A DNA stretch of 5,022 nt from Candidatus Altarchaeota archaeon (GTDB lineage Archaea; Altiarchaeota; Altiarchaeia; IMC4; SCGC-AAA252-I15). Location: NCBI GenBank assembly GCA_018815265.1, contig JAHIYG010000153.1:1-5022 (forward strand), in the 5' to 3' direction. Below the pieces are notes generated by a model. The model did no database searches, was not told where the DNA came from, and worked only from the letters and a program-made list of their open reading frames with translations. The translations under genes and the position numbers were made by a program. Positions 1-5,022 of the stretch are shown here, piece by piece. Positions within the stretch are counted from its first letter, which is position 1; the number at the start of each line of letters is the position of its first letter.

Positions 1-119
1 CCCAGCTGGTATGCTATTGTTATCTTGTGTTCTTCTATTATTTCTGGTCTGCGATATGTCAGCTCATGTAGTGTATAGCCTGGGAGCCGGTCCATTACCG
101 CATAGGATGTTTCAAACAT
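1..119 (-). CDS. Hypothetical protein, N-terminal part only (cut by window edge)
   Basis: An open frame starts with ATG at 119-117 and runs without a stop to base 1, giving 39 complete codons plus two bases. The product begins MFETSYAVMDRLPGY, followed by a charged stretch (ELTYRRPEIIEEHK) and the hydrophobic ITIAY. I do not recognise the family. The start is one base after the TAA stop of the upstream gene (TAA-A-ATG). A purine-rich AGAGGGT at 134-128 ends eight bases before the ATG and could serve as ribosome-binding site. This spacing implies one transcript with the 121-600 gene and probably translational coupling. The short visible length limits certainty, but the coupling and in-frame openness to the edge favour a real gene. 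Confidence 0.6.
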   Translation of the reverse strand, partial: MFETSYAVMDRLPGYTLHELTYRRPEIIEEHKITIAYQL

Positions 120-120
120 T

Positions 121-600
121 TTATGCGACCCTCTGCAGATGTGCTTTTTCCCTGTATACCCGCAGGTTTAGAAGCTTGTAGAATGCAGCTTGGCTTACTT
201 CGTTTCGTATGTCTGCTCCTTTTCTTTTGGGGTCTCCGATGAGGAGTCGATAGTCCATAAGCTGTTCTCCAGTGTCGGGGTTTACTGCTTTTAGTATTTT
301 GTCTCTTTTGTCTTCCCGTTGACCGTCTTCGACTGTGGTGATGTGGACTTTTTCCCCTCTGACTCCGGTGACCACATCCATGAACTTATCTGCGACATCC
401 TGCTTTTCTATCATGTCTTTTAGGTGGCGTCTTGCATCATGGGGGTTTAGGAGGAGGGATCGTTGTTTGATGGATGGTTTGATTTCAAGTATCTGGGGCA
501 GTTCTTCCTCGACTTGGCGGTTTGACTGCTCTATGCTTTCAGTGACATCTGACCTAAGCAGGTCGATGAACTCCTTAAAAGACATAACAGGGGAGGGCAT
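121..600 (-). CDS. Hypothetical charged protein, 159 aa
   Basis: Complete frame from ATG at 600-598 (MPSPVMSFKEF) to TAA at 123-121. The protein is soluble-looking, rich in Lys/Arg/Glu/Asp, and has no signal peptide, membrane segment or cysteine. Residues about 7-40 look like an acidic amphipathic helix. Residues 45-80 contain the patch NPHDARRHL. Residues 107-130 hold NPDTGEQ and a basic DPKRKG turn, and the C-terminus looks helical and basic. No known family or catalytic motif is recognised. The frame extends upstream to an ATG at 699, but that start would lie inside the divergent gene and upstream of the promoter, so 600 is preferred; ATG at 585 (MSFKEF) is also possible. No Shine-Dalgarno sequence precedes 600. 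A TATA-like box at 632-640 would give a leader of about ten bases. The gene heads a two-gene unit with the 1-119 gene. Function unknown. Confidence 0.75.
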   Translation of the reverse strand: MPSPVMSFKEFIDLLRSDVTESIEQSNRQVEEELPQILEIKPSIKQRSLLLNPHDARRHLKDMIEKQDVADKFMDVVTGVRGEKVHITTVEDGQREDKRDKILKAVNPDTGEQLMDYRLLIGDPKRKGADIRNEVSQAAFYKLLNLRVYREKAHLQRVA

Positions 601-631
601 ATTTACACTAGGTAATGTTTTGGCAAAATGG

Positions 632-640
632 AAATATAAG
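632..640 (-). promoter_or_regulatory. Putative TATA box for the leftward gene pair
   Basis: Read on the minus strand this is CTTATATTT, centred about 36 bases upstream of the ATG at 600. With the usual archaeal TATA-to-start distance of about 27 bases, transcription would begin near 609 and give a very short leader. The bases upstream (TTTACT) do not match a BRE, so this is weaker than the rightward promoter. Confidence 0.45.
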
Positions 641-652
641 TAAACTATATTA
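639..652 (+). promoter_or_regulatory. BRE plus TATA box for the 676-1911 gene
   Basis: AGTAAA at 639-644 fits the archaeal BRE pattern RNWAAW and is followed at once by CTATATTA (645-652). The TATA centre lies about 27 bases before the A of the ATG at 676, the distance expected if transcription starts at the start codon. No Shine-Dalgarno sequence is present between the box and the ATG, which agrees with a leaderless mRNA. Position and composition are directly visible; activity is inferred. Confidence 0.65.
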
Positions 653-675
653 ACGCAATATTCCCAGTTTTTATC

Positions 676-1911
676 ATGAGCACTATCAAAAGGCAGCAAG
701 ATGCAGCGCCCAATGTGAGGTATGAGTCTGCTAGACAGGTTGATGATGCTTTAGCTGGTGTTGAGAGCGCGAGGGTTCGAGGTAAATCCCGTGCTGACGC
801 GGAATATAATAGACGGCGGGCTGCGCGTCTCATGAGTAAGTTTGTACGCGGGGGGAGATTGCCGTCCGACGAGGCCATACAGGCGAGTATATCTGAATGT
901 GGCGGTTTGAGAGGGTTTTATGAGGGAATTGTTGAGGAAGCCATTGACAGTGGAAGGTTTGAGTCTGCAGATGACTTCGTTGTGAAGGCAATGTCTCTGG
1001 CAAGGAAAAACATAAATAAGGGAGACACATATGCTAAGTCGATTATGGGGAGTCATGCACTTGTTTCTGAGGTATGGACTGAAAAAAACGCAGGTGGCCT
1101 CTCAGGCTATGGGCGCAGGAGGGCTGCTAGGCAGTTGGATGATTTGGTCAGGGGGGAGGGATTGCTTAGTGACAGGGTGATTCGGGCAAAAATCATGCGT
1201 TACGGAGGAGAGAATGGATTTTATGACCGGTTGGTTGATGAGGCGATTACATCGGGTAGATTCAGGGATGCTGGTGATTTTCTCGTGAGGGCATCTGAAG
1301 ATGCTAGGAGAAGGATAAATAAACCAGGCGATTACGTGGATGCATTGGATGCTGTTGGACCGTTGGTTAGGCGTATTTGGGAGGGTAAGTCTGTGGGATC
1401 CTCTGGTTCAGGAGAGATGATGGCGTTTGGAAAAATCACAGGTATGGAGGTGACAGTGGCTGTTGGCGCTAGGGGAAGGGAGGATATGATGGTAGAACGC
1501 ATTCTTATGGGCTCTGCACCAAGGGGTAGTGGGGGAGTGCATGTTGAAGTAGCAAGCAGGTACGCTGAAGTCTATGGAAATATGGGCGGTAGAGGTGGGT
1601 TAGACCAGAGGATAGCTGATGCCTTAAACAATAACCGGGACATACTTTCTAGGCCGAGAAGTGAACTCATAGACGACAATGTAGGGGAGTTGATTGATGA
1701 CGCTGTTGGGAGAAAGTTGGTTGATGGTTGCGGGAATTTGGGGGGATTGTTTATGAGGAACTACACTACCCGGGGCGAGCACTATGACATGTCTCCCGAA
1801 GAAAAGGACAGGCTTAGAAGACGTGATTTATTGGATTTTATGAAGACAGTCTATGACAGAGTAGCTGATAACCGACGAAGAGGAGAGGACAATGTTGACG
1901 TCGCAGCATAG
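676..1911 (+). CDS. Hypothetical 411-aa protein with tandem duplicated domain
   Basis: Complete frame from ATG 676 to TAG 1909-1911. I do not recognise the family. Residues 1-43 are a charged N-terminal region. Residues 44-137 and 145-238 are two copies of one domain, aligned with no gap at a 101-residue period and about 44 of 94 residues identical by hand count. Shared pieces are RRRAAR, VRG, GG..GFY, EAI.SGRF, A.DF.V.A, AR..INK and a late Trp. Residues 250-411 are a different region, containing a Gly-rich part (280-310), the short repeat ELIDDxVG twice (330-345), and a basic helical tail. There is no signal peptide or membrane segment, so it is probably cytoplasmic. The piece EAI.SGRF.....F.V.A resembles the helix-turn-helix half of ribbon-helix-helix proteins such as ParD, but the preceding strand is not clear, so DNA binding is only a hypothesis. 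The start is supported by a BRE/TATA at leaderless distance. It diverges from the 121-600 gene. Confidence 0.85.
   Translation: MSTIKRQQDAAPNVRYESARQVDDALAGVESARVRGKSRADAEYNRRRAARLMSKFVRGGRLPSDEAIQASISECGGLRGFYEGIVEEAIDSGRFESADDFVVKAMSLARKNINKGDTYAKSIMGSHALVSEVWTEKNAGGLSGYGRRRAARQLDDLVRGEGLLSDRVIRAKIMRYGGENGFYDRLVDEAITSGRFRDAGDFLVRASEDARRRINKPGDYVDALDAVGPLVRRIWEGKSVGSSGSGEMMAFGKITGMEVTVAVGARGREDMMVERILMGSAPRGSGGVHVEVASRYAEVYGNMGGRGGLDQRIADALNNNRDILSRPRSELIDDNVGELIDDAVGRKLVDGCGNLGGLFMRNYTTRGEHYDMSPEEKDRLRRRDLLDFMKTVYDRVADNRRRGEDNVDVAA
805..1086 (+). repeat. Duplicated domain, copy 1 (residues 44-137)
   Basis: First copy of the tandem protein repeat in the 411-residue protein, from YNRRRAAR to the residues just after VSEVW. 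It aligns with copy 2 without insertion or deletion. Conserved glycines (GG at 76-77, G80, G93) and aromatics (F81, Y82, F95, F102, W134) suggest a folded unit rather than low-complexity repetition. Confidence 0.85.
1108..1389 (+). repeat. Duplicated domain, copy 2 (residues 145-238)
   Basis: Second copy, from YGRRRAAR to just after VRRIW. It is separated from copy 1 by a seven-residue linker containing GLSG. The matching landmarks are GG at 177-178, GFY at 181-183, SGRF at 193-196, DF at 201-202, INK at 214-216 and W235. The divergence (roughly half the residues changed) points to an old duplication held under constraint. Confidence 0.85.
1663..1710 (+). repeat. Two-copy 8-residue repeat ELIDDxVG
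   Basis: Residues 330-337 (ELIDDNVG) are followed directly by residues 338-345 (ELIDDAVG). Of the seven shared residues, five use different codons in the two copies (for example GAA/GAG, CTC/TTG, ATA/ATT), so the protein similarity is not a recent DNA slippage event. Confidence 0.7.
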
Positions 1912-1964
1912 GATTTAGTGTTTGTCTTTTATTCTCTAATTTCTAATATCTCTCCCGTAGTGAG
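1912..1964 (+). promoter_or_regulatory. AT-rich gap: likely terminator and weak pyrG promoter
   Basis: These 53 bases separate the 411-aa gene from pyrG. The first part is T-rich (TTTGTCTTTTATT at 1921-1933), suitable as an archaeal oligo-U terminator. AT-rich TTTATT near 1928-1933 or TAATTT near 1937-1942 could act as a poor TATA element for pyrG, giving a leader of zero to about eight bases. There is no stem-loop and no usable Shine-Dalgarno sequence; GTGA lies only one base before the pyrG ATG. Read-through from the upstream gene cannot be excluded. Confidence 0.35.
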
Positions 1965-3536
1965 ATGAGGTATATTGTTGTTACTGGCGGGGTTTTGAGC
2001 GGCTTAGGTAAGGGGGTTGTCGCCGCATCTATTGGGCGGATTTTGACTGACATGAGTTATTCTGTTGTACCTATGAAGATTGACGGCTACGTCAACGTCG
2101 ACCCAGGCACTATGAACCCGTATGAACACGGGGAAGTGTATGTCTTGGACGACGGCTCCGAGACTGACTTGGATTTGGGCCATTATGAGAGGTTTTTGGA
2201 TGTTGACTTGAACAAGGATTCAAACATCACAACCGGGAGGATCTACCAGTCCGTCATTGAGAAGGAGAGGATGGGAGAATATTTGGGCAAAACGGTCCAG
2301 GTTATCCCGCATATCACTGATGAAATCAAGAACCGCATCAAGAAGCATAAGGCTGATGTTGTCATGGTGGAGGTCGGAGGCACTGTCGGAGACATTGAAA
2401 ACAGGATTTTCATCGAGGCTTTGAGGCAGATGAGTAGGGACAAAGGCAACAAATTCATTTTTGTGCATCTGTCGTATGTTCCGGTGATTTTGTCAGGTGA
2501 GCAAAAGACTAAACCTACACAGCACAGTGTGAAGGAGCTACTTGCCCTGGGGATACAGCCAGATATAATAATAGGCCGGTCCACTGAGCCGTTGAGTAAT
2601 GAGACAAAGAGGAAGCTTGCACTTTTTTGCGGTGTGAAACCTGATGAGGTCTTCTCTGACCCGGACATTGAGGACATCTATGCTTTGCCTGTGGAGTTTA
2701 AAAGGGACAACCTTGGAGAAACCATTGTGAAGCTTTTGGATTTAAAAAAGCCTGAGACCCAGTCCAAAAAATGGGATATGATAGTCAACAAGATGAAGGA
2801 CGTCACCTGTGAGGTCAAGATTGGGATAGTCGGGAAATACACTGGTTTGGAGGATGCGTACCTTTCCATAAAGGAAGCTTTCAAGCATGCGGGGGCAGCA
2901 AACCTTTGCAGGGTAAAGTGCGAATGGATTGAAGCTGATGACCTGAAAGACAGGGACTTTGAAGGTTTTGACGGAATATTGGTCCCCGGCGGATTTGGTT
3001 CAAGAGGTATTGAAGACAAGATAAAGGCTGTCAAGTATGCGAGGGAGAATAAGGTCCCGTTTTTAGGCATCTGCCTTGGTTTACAGATGGCTGTCATTGA
3101 GTACGCCAGAGACGTCTGCAACCTAAAGGGTGCGAACTCAACTGAAGTCGACGAGAAAACACCTTATCCTGTGATTGACTACATACCAGAACAGAGGGTT
3201 ATAAGGGATAAAGGCGGGACAATGCGTTTGGGAGCATATGAGTGCGAGCTTACGAAGGATAGCATAGCCCACAACCTTTATGGTAGGGTCAAGATTACGG
3301 AGCGCCACAGGCACAGGTATGAGGTGAATAATGACTTTCTTGATGTTTTGTCTAAAAATGGTTTGGTGTTTTCTGGGGTGAACAGGAAGCAGAACCTGAT
3401 GGAGATGATTGAGTTGCCGAATCACCCGTATTTCATAGCCTGCCAATTCCATCCAGAATTCAAAAGCAGGCTGACTAATCCTGCGCCGCTATTTAAGGGA
3501 TTGGTGGAAGCCGCTAAAAAGAGAAAAGGAGTTTAG
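1965..3536 (+). CDS. pyrG: CTP synthase (glutamine-hydrolysing), 523 aa
   Basis: Makes CTP from UTP, ATP and glutamine in the cytoplasm, the last step of de novo pyrimidine nucleotide synthesis. The N-terminal synthetase domain (about 1-265) has the P-loop GGVLSGLGKG at 8-17 with K16, MKID at 37-40, the Mg-site region TDLDLGHYERF around D70, and VEVGGTVGDIE with E136. The UTP-binding stretch TKPTQHSVKEL lies at 182-192. The C-terminal class I glutaminase domain (about 284-520) has the oxyanion loop PGGFGSRG (341-348), nucleophile C370 in GICLGLQ, and H496 and E498 in CQFHPEF. RHRHRYEVNN (447-456) matches the conserved segment of the family. The length is about 20 residues under that of E. coli PyrG, mainly a shorter insert before GGTMRLGA. 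ATG 1965 is the only start: an in-frame TAA lies at 1944, and MRYIVVTGG aligns with the family N-terminus. No damage is seen. Its stop overlaps the stop of the convergent gene. Confidence 0.98.
   Translation: MRYIVVTGGVLSGLGKGVVAASIGRILTDMSYSVVPMKIDGYVNVDPGTMNPYEHGEVYVLDDGSETDLDLGHYERFLDVDLNKDSNITTGRIYQSVIEKERMGEYLGKTVQVIPHITDEIKNRIKKHKADVVMVEVGGTVGDIENRIFIEALRQMSRDKGNKFIFVHLSYVPVILSGEQKTKPTQHSVKELLALGIQPDIIIGRSTEPLSNETKRKLALFCGVKPDEVFSDPDIEDIYALPVEFKRDNLGETIVKLLDLKKPETQSKKWDMIVNKMKDVTCEVKIGIVGKYTGLEDAYLSIKEAFKHAGAANLCRVKCEWIEADDLKDRDFEGFDGILVPGGFGSRGIEDKIKAVKYARENKVPFLGICLGLQMAVIEYARDVCNLKGANSTEVDEKTPYPVIDYIPEQRVIRDKGGTMRLGAYECELTKDSIAHNLYGRVKITERHRHRYEVNNDFLDVLSKNGLVFSGVNRKQNLMEMIELPNHPYFIACQFHPEFKSRLTNPAPLFKGLVEAAKKRKGV
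3516..3527 (-). terminator. Oligo-T tract after the small membrane-protein gene
   Basis: On the minus strand TTTTCTCTTTTT begins five bases after the TAA at 3535-3533. Archaeal transcription commonly ends at such tracts without a hairpin. The same bases encode the Lys/Arg-rich tail of PyrG on the other strand. Termination here is inferred from composition only. Confidence 0.4.
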
Positions 3537-3892
3537 TGGCATGATGGTGTTCCACCTGAGAAACTGAATCTTACCGGTGCTTTCTCAATCTTTGGTTGGG
3601 TCGTGGTGGTCGGTTTTTGTGTTGTCGAAGACGTTGAAGTAGCATAAGTTGATGATGAGGTCGTGGAGGTGGTCTGCAATGTCGTTGACGACGTGGATGT
3701 CGTTGATGATGTTGTTGCCTTAACTGTTGTTGGGGTTACTTCCGTTTTTACATTATTTGACCCAAACGCGTATACTGCAATCGCTCCTGCTGTTGCTATT
3801 GAAAAAATTGCAACTGCAAATATTGCAAACGCAAGTATGTATTTCATTCGCAAATTAACCCGTAATTCTCCATTTTTTGCCTGTAAGCCCAT
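3533..3892 (-). CDS. Small membrane-anchored protein with Thr/Ser-rich stalk, 119 aa
   Basis: Residues 1-17 are a basic N-terminus (K6, R11, R15, K17). Residues 18-43 are an uncharged hydrophobic helix (ILAFAIFAVAIF and following), read as a signal anchor. Residues 50-98 are a stalk in which 36 of 49 residues are Thr or Ser. The last 20 residues include FSFSGG and end in Cys-His. It is probably anchored in the membrane with the stalk outside, where such Thr/Ser tracts are often glycosylated. There is no catalytic domain and I cannot name a family. ATG 3892 is preferred because GGTG at 3900-3897 lies four bases upstream; ATG 3847 (MKYILAF) has no close ribosome-binding site but would also yield an anchor. 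The gene follows the copA-like stop by eight bases, suggesting one operon and a possible envelope role beside the ATPase. The stalk ends almost at once, so it may be a remnant that lost a C-terminal domain. Confidence 0.75.
   Translation of the reverse strand: MGLQAKNGELRVNLRMKYILAFAIFAVAIFSIATAGAIAVYAFGSNNVKTEVTPTTVKATTSSTTSTSSTTLQTTSTTSSSTYATSTSSTTQKPTTTTQPKIEKAPVRFSFSGGTPSCH
3599..3745 (-). repeat. Low-complexity Thr/Ser-coding tract
   Basis: Codes for residues 50-98 of the small membrane protein. STSSTT occurs twice (66-71 and 86-91) within runs of Thr and Ser, the second block followed by a TTTT run. On the plus strand the tract appears as GTCGTTGACGAC-like triplet repetition, which creates a meaningless Val/Asp-rich antisense reading. 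Confidence 0.8.
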
Positions 3893-3900
3893 TATGCACC
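3893..3900 (-). promoter_or_regulatory. Ribosome-binding site GGTG between copA-like gene and small gene
   Basis: After the TAA at 3903-3901 the minus strand reads GGTGCATA and then ATG. GGTG matches the archaeal Shine-Dalgarno core and is four bases from the start codon. It decides the start at 3892 over the internal ATG at 3847 and ties the two genes into one transcript. Confidence 0.6.
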
Positions 3901-5022
3901 TTAGAGTTTCTTGTATTTCAAAAGTAAGCTGTTTGTGACTACTGACACTGAACTTAACGCCATTGCAGCGCCCGCCATCATCGGGTCCAACAGCATTCCA
4001 GTGAATGGATATAGCACACCTGCTGCCACTGGGATACCTAGTGTATTGTAGAATAGTGCCCAGAACATGTTTTGGCGTATTTTACTCATCGTCTGTTTGC
4101 TTAGTTTGAACGCTTTCAAAACATCCAATACATTGTTTTTCATGAGCACTATCTGGCCGGACTCCATTGCGACGTCGGTGCCTGACGCCATGACTATGCC
4201 GACATCGGCTTGCGCCAGCGCTGGGGCATCGTTTATTCCGTCACCTGTCATCGCCACCTTCTTGCCCTCACCCTGGAGTTTCTTCACATATGATGCTTTA
4301 TCTTCTGGGACGACTTCGGAGAATACCTTGTCTATACCCAACCGTGAGGCTACTGCTTTGGCAGTCCGTTCATTGTCTCCTGTTATCATGTAGACTTCAA
4401 TGCCGAGTTGTTTTATTTTTTTCACTGCTTCAGCAGATGATTCCTTTATTATGTCCTCTAATGCAAGGATGCCTTTGACGGTGTGGTCTACTGCAAGCAC
4501 TATGACTGTCTTTCCCATGTTCTCCAAAGAGATTATCTTCCCTTCTAATGGGGTTATGTCTATTTCGTGGTCTTTCATGTATTTTCTGCTTCCAAGCATT
4601 GTTTTCCTGCCTTCTACTGTGCCTTCGACTCCGTGTCCCGGGGAGTTGAAGTCGGAGGCATCAGGTATTTCAACCCCTTTTTCCACAGCATATCTTAGTA
4701 TGCCTTCGGCAAGCGGGTGCTCTGATGTCTTCTCCAGGCTGGCTGCGTATTTGAGGGTGTCGGTTTCGGTGAAATCATCTGTTCCAAATACATCTGTTAC
4801 TGATAGTTCACCTTTTGTTAGTGTGCCTGTTTTGTCGAATATGACTGCATCGATTTTATGAGATATCTCTAATGCTTCCCCTCCTTTGATGAGTATTCCT
4901 TCTGTGGCGCCCTTGCCAATGCCCACCATTATGGCTGTTGGTGTTGCAAGCCCCAACGCACACGGACATGCGATAACCAGGACTGAGACCGAGGCAACCA
5001 GTGCGAATGTGAATGTGTGCCC
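3901..5022 (-). CDS. copA: Copper-type P1B ATPase, C-terminal 373 aa (5' part off window)
   Basis: ATP-driven metal exporter in the cytoplasmic membrane; the motifs fit the Cu(I) subclass P1B-1. The frame is open at the right edge and ends at TAA 3903-3901. Numbering from the first visible codon: the membrane helix carrying CPC is at 19-21 (bases 4968-4960), the phosphorylation motif DKTGT starts at D63, the P1B HP motif SEHPL has H102, and the nucleotide-site loop is PGHGVEG. TGDN is at 214-217 and GDGIND at 260-265. YN in the next-to-last helix is at 325-326, and M354 with SS at 357-358 (MALSS) is in the last helix. CPC, YN and MxxSS together are the Cu(I) signature; zinc-type members have an Asp-containing last helix instead. 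A TTG at 4956 is not a start, since the frame continues upstream through CPC. N-terminal metal-binding domains and the actuator domain lie outside the window. Whether it expels copper in vivo is inferred from the family. Confidence 0.97.
   Translation of the reverse strand, partial: GHTFTFALVASVSVLVIACPCALGLATPTAIMVGIGKGATEGILIKGGEALEISHKIDAVIFDKTGTLTKGELSVTDVFGTDDFTETDTLKYAASLEKTSEHPLAEGILRYAVEKGVEIPDASDFNSPGHGVEGTVEGRKTMLGSRKYMKDHEIDITPLEGKIISLENMGKTVIVLAVDHTVKGILALEDIIKESSAEAVKKIKQLGIEVYMITGDNERTAKAVASRLGIDKVFSEVVPEDKASYVKKLQGEGKKVAMTGDGINDAPALAQADVGIVMASGTDVAMESGQIVLMKNNVLDVLKAFKLSKQTMSKIRQNMFWALFYNTLGIPVAAGVLYPFTGMLLDPMMAGAAMALSSVSVVTNSLLLKYKKL

Noticed and set aside
335..643. Plus-strand open frame of 102 codons opposite the 121-600 gene
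   Set aside because: Its Trp/Cys/Ser-rich composition with no motif is typical of an antisense shadow, and it overlaps the promoter region.
601..699. Upstream extension of the 121-600 gene to an ATG at 699
   Set aside because: It would overlap the start of the divergent gene and place both TATA elements inside the coding region; the extra residues look like translated AT-rich promoter DNA.
2220..3452. Several long minus-strand frames within pyrG
   Set aside because: pyrG is unmistakable and intact over this whole stretch, and the antisense products have no recognisable motif.
3614..3618. Five-T run as a pyrG terminator
   Set aside because: It lies about 78 bases past the stop inside the convergent gene and is short; not strong enough to list.
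3600..3720. Triplet-like DNA repetition, considered as a CRISPR or tandem DNA repeat
   Set aside because: There are no evenly spaced identical repeats with spacers; the pattern comes from Thr/Ser codons.
3663..3938. Val/Asp-rich plus-strand frame opposite the small membrane gene
   Set aside because: It is the reverse reading of the Thr/Ser-coding low-complexity tract; the minus strand has a ribosome-binding site and a clear anchor helix.
4067..4861. Plus-strand frames opposite the ATPase gene
   Set aside because: They are shadows of a strongly conserved coding frame; Ser/Phe/Pro-rich products with no motif.
4954..4956. TTG as the start codon of the ATPase
   Set aside because: The frame continues upstream with a membrane helix and the CPC motif to the window edge, so this is an internal Leu codon.
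1..5022. tRNA, rRNA, insertion sequence, integrase or attachment site
   Set aside because: Searched by eye on both strands; no cloverleaf, conserved rRNA stretch, transposase motif or terminal repeat pair was found.

Overview
The window looks archaeal, from a genome of moderate G+C. The CTP synthase has archaeal-type P-loop wording (GGVLSGLGKG) and a shortened glutaminase insert. AGG/AGA (Arg) and ATA (Ile) codons are frequent. A BRE plus TATA element lies exactly where an archaeal promoter for a leaderless mRNA should be. One gene has a GGTG ribosome-binding site, and a small surface protein carries a Thr/Ser stalk typical of archaeal exported proteins. I cannot assign the phylum; a small-genome lineage is possible but not shown.

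Layout. Positions 1-600 hold two minus-strand genes of unknown function, one base apart, the second running off the left edge. Positions 601-675 are a compact divergent promoter region with back-to-back TATA-like boxes. Positions 676-1911 encode a 411-residue protein of unknown family, about half of which is a gap-free tandem duplication with a 101-residue period. After a 53-base AT-rich gap, 1965-3536 is pyrG (CTP synthase), complete and apparently intact. Its stop codon overlaps the stop of a convergent minus-strand gene (3533-3892) for a small membrane-anchored protein with a Thr/Ser-rich stalk. Eight bases upstream of that gene on the same strand ends a copper-type P1B ATPase (copA-like, 3901 to beyond the right edge), which enters the window 18 residues before its CPC metal-site motif.

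How the parts relate. pyrG makes CTP from UTP and is a housekeeping gene. The copA-like ATPase and the small anchored protein are probably co-transcribed, so the latter may act at the cell surface with metal export; this rests only on adjacency. The most novel part is the left third: two unrecognised genes diverging from a duplicated-domain protein across a shared promoter region. I see no tRNA, rRNA, CRISPR array, insertion sequence or integrase, and nothing that proves a defence or mobile system.
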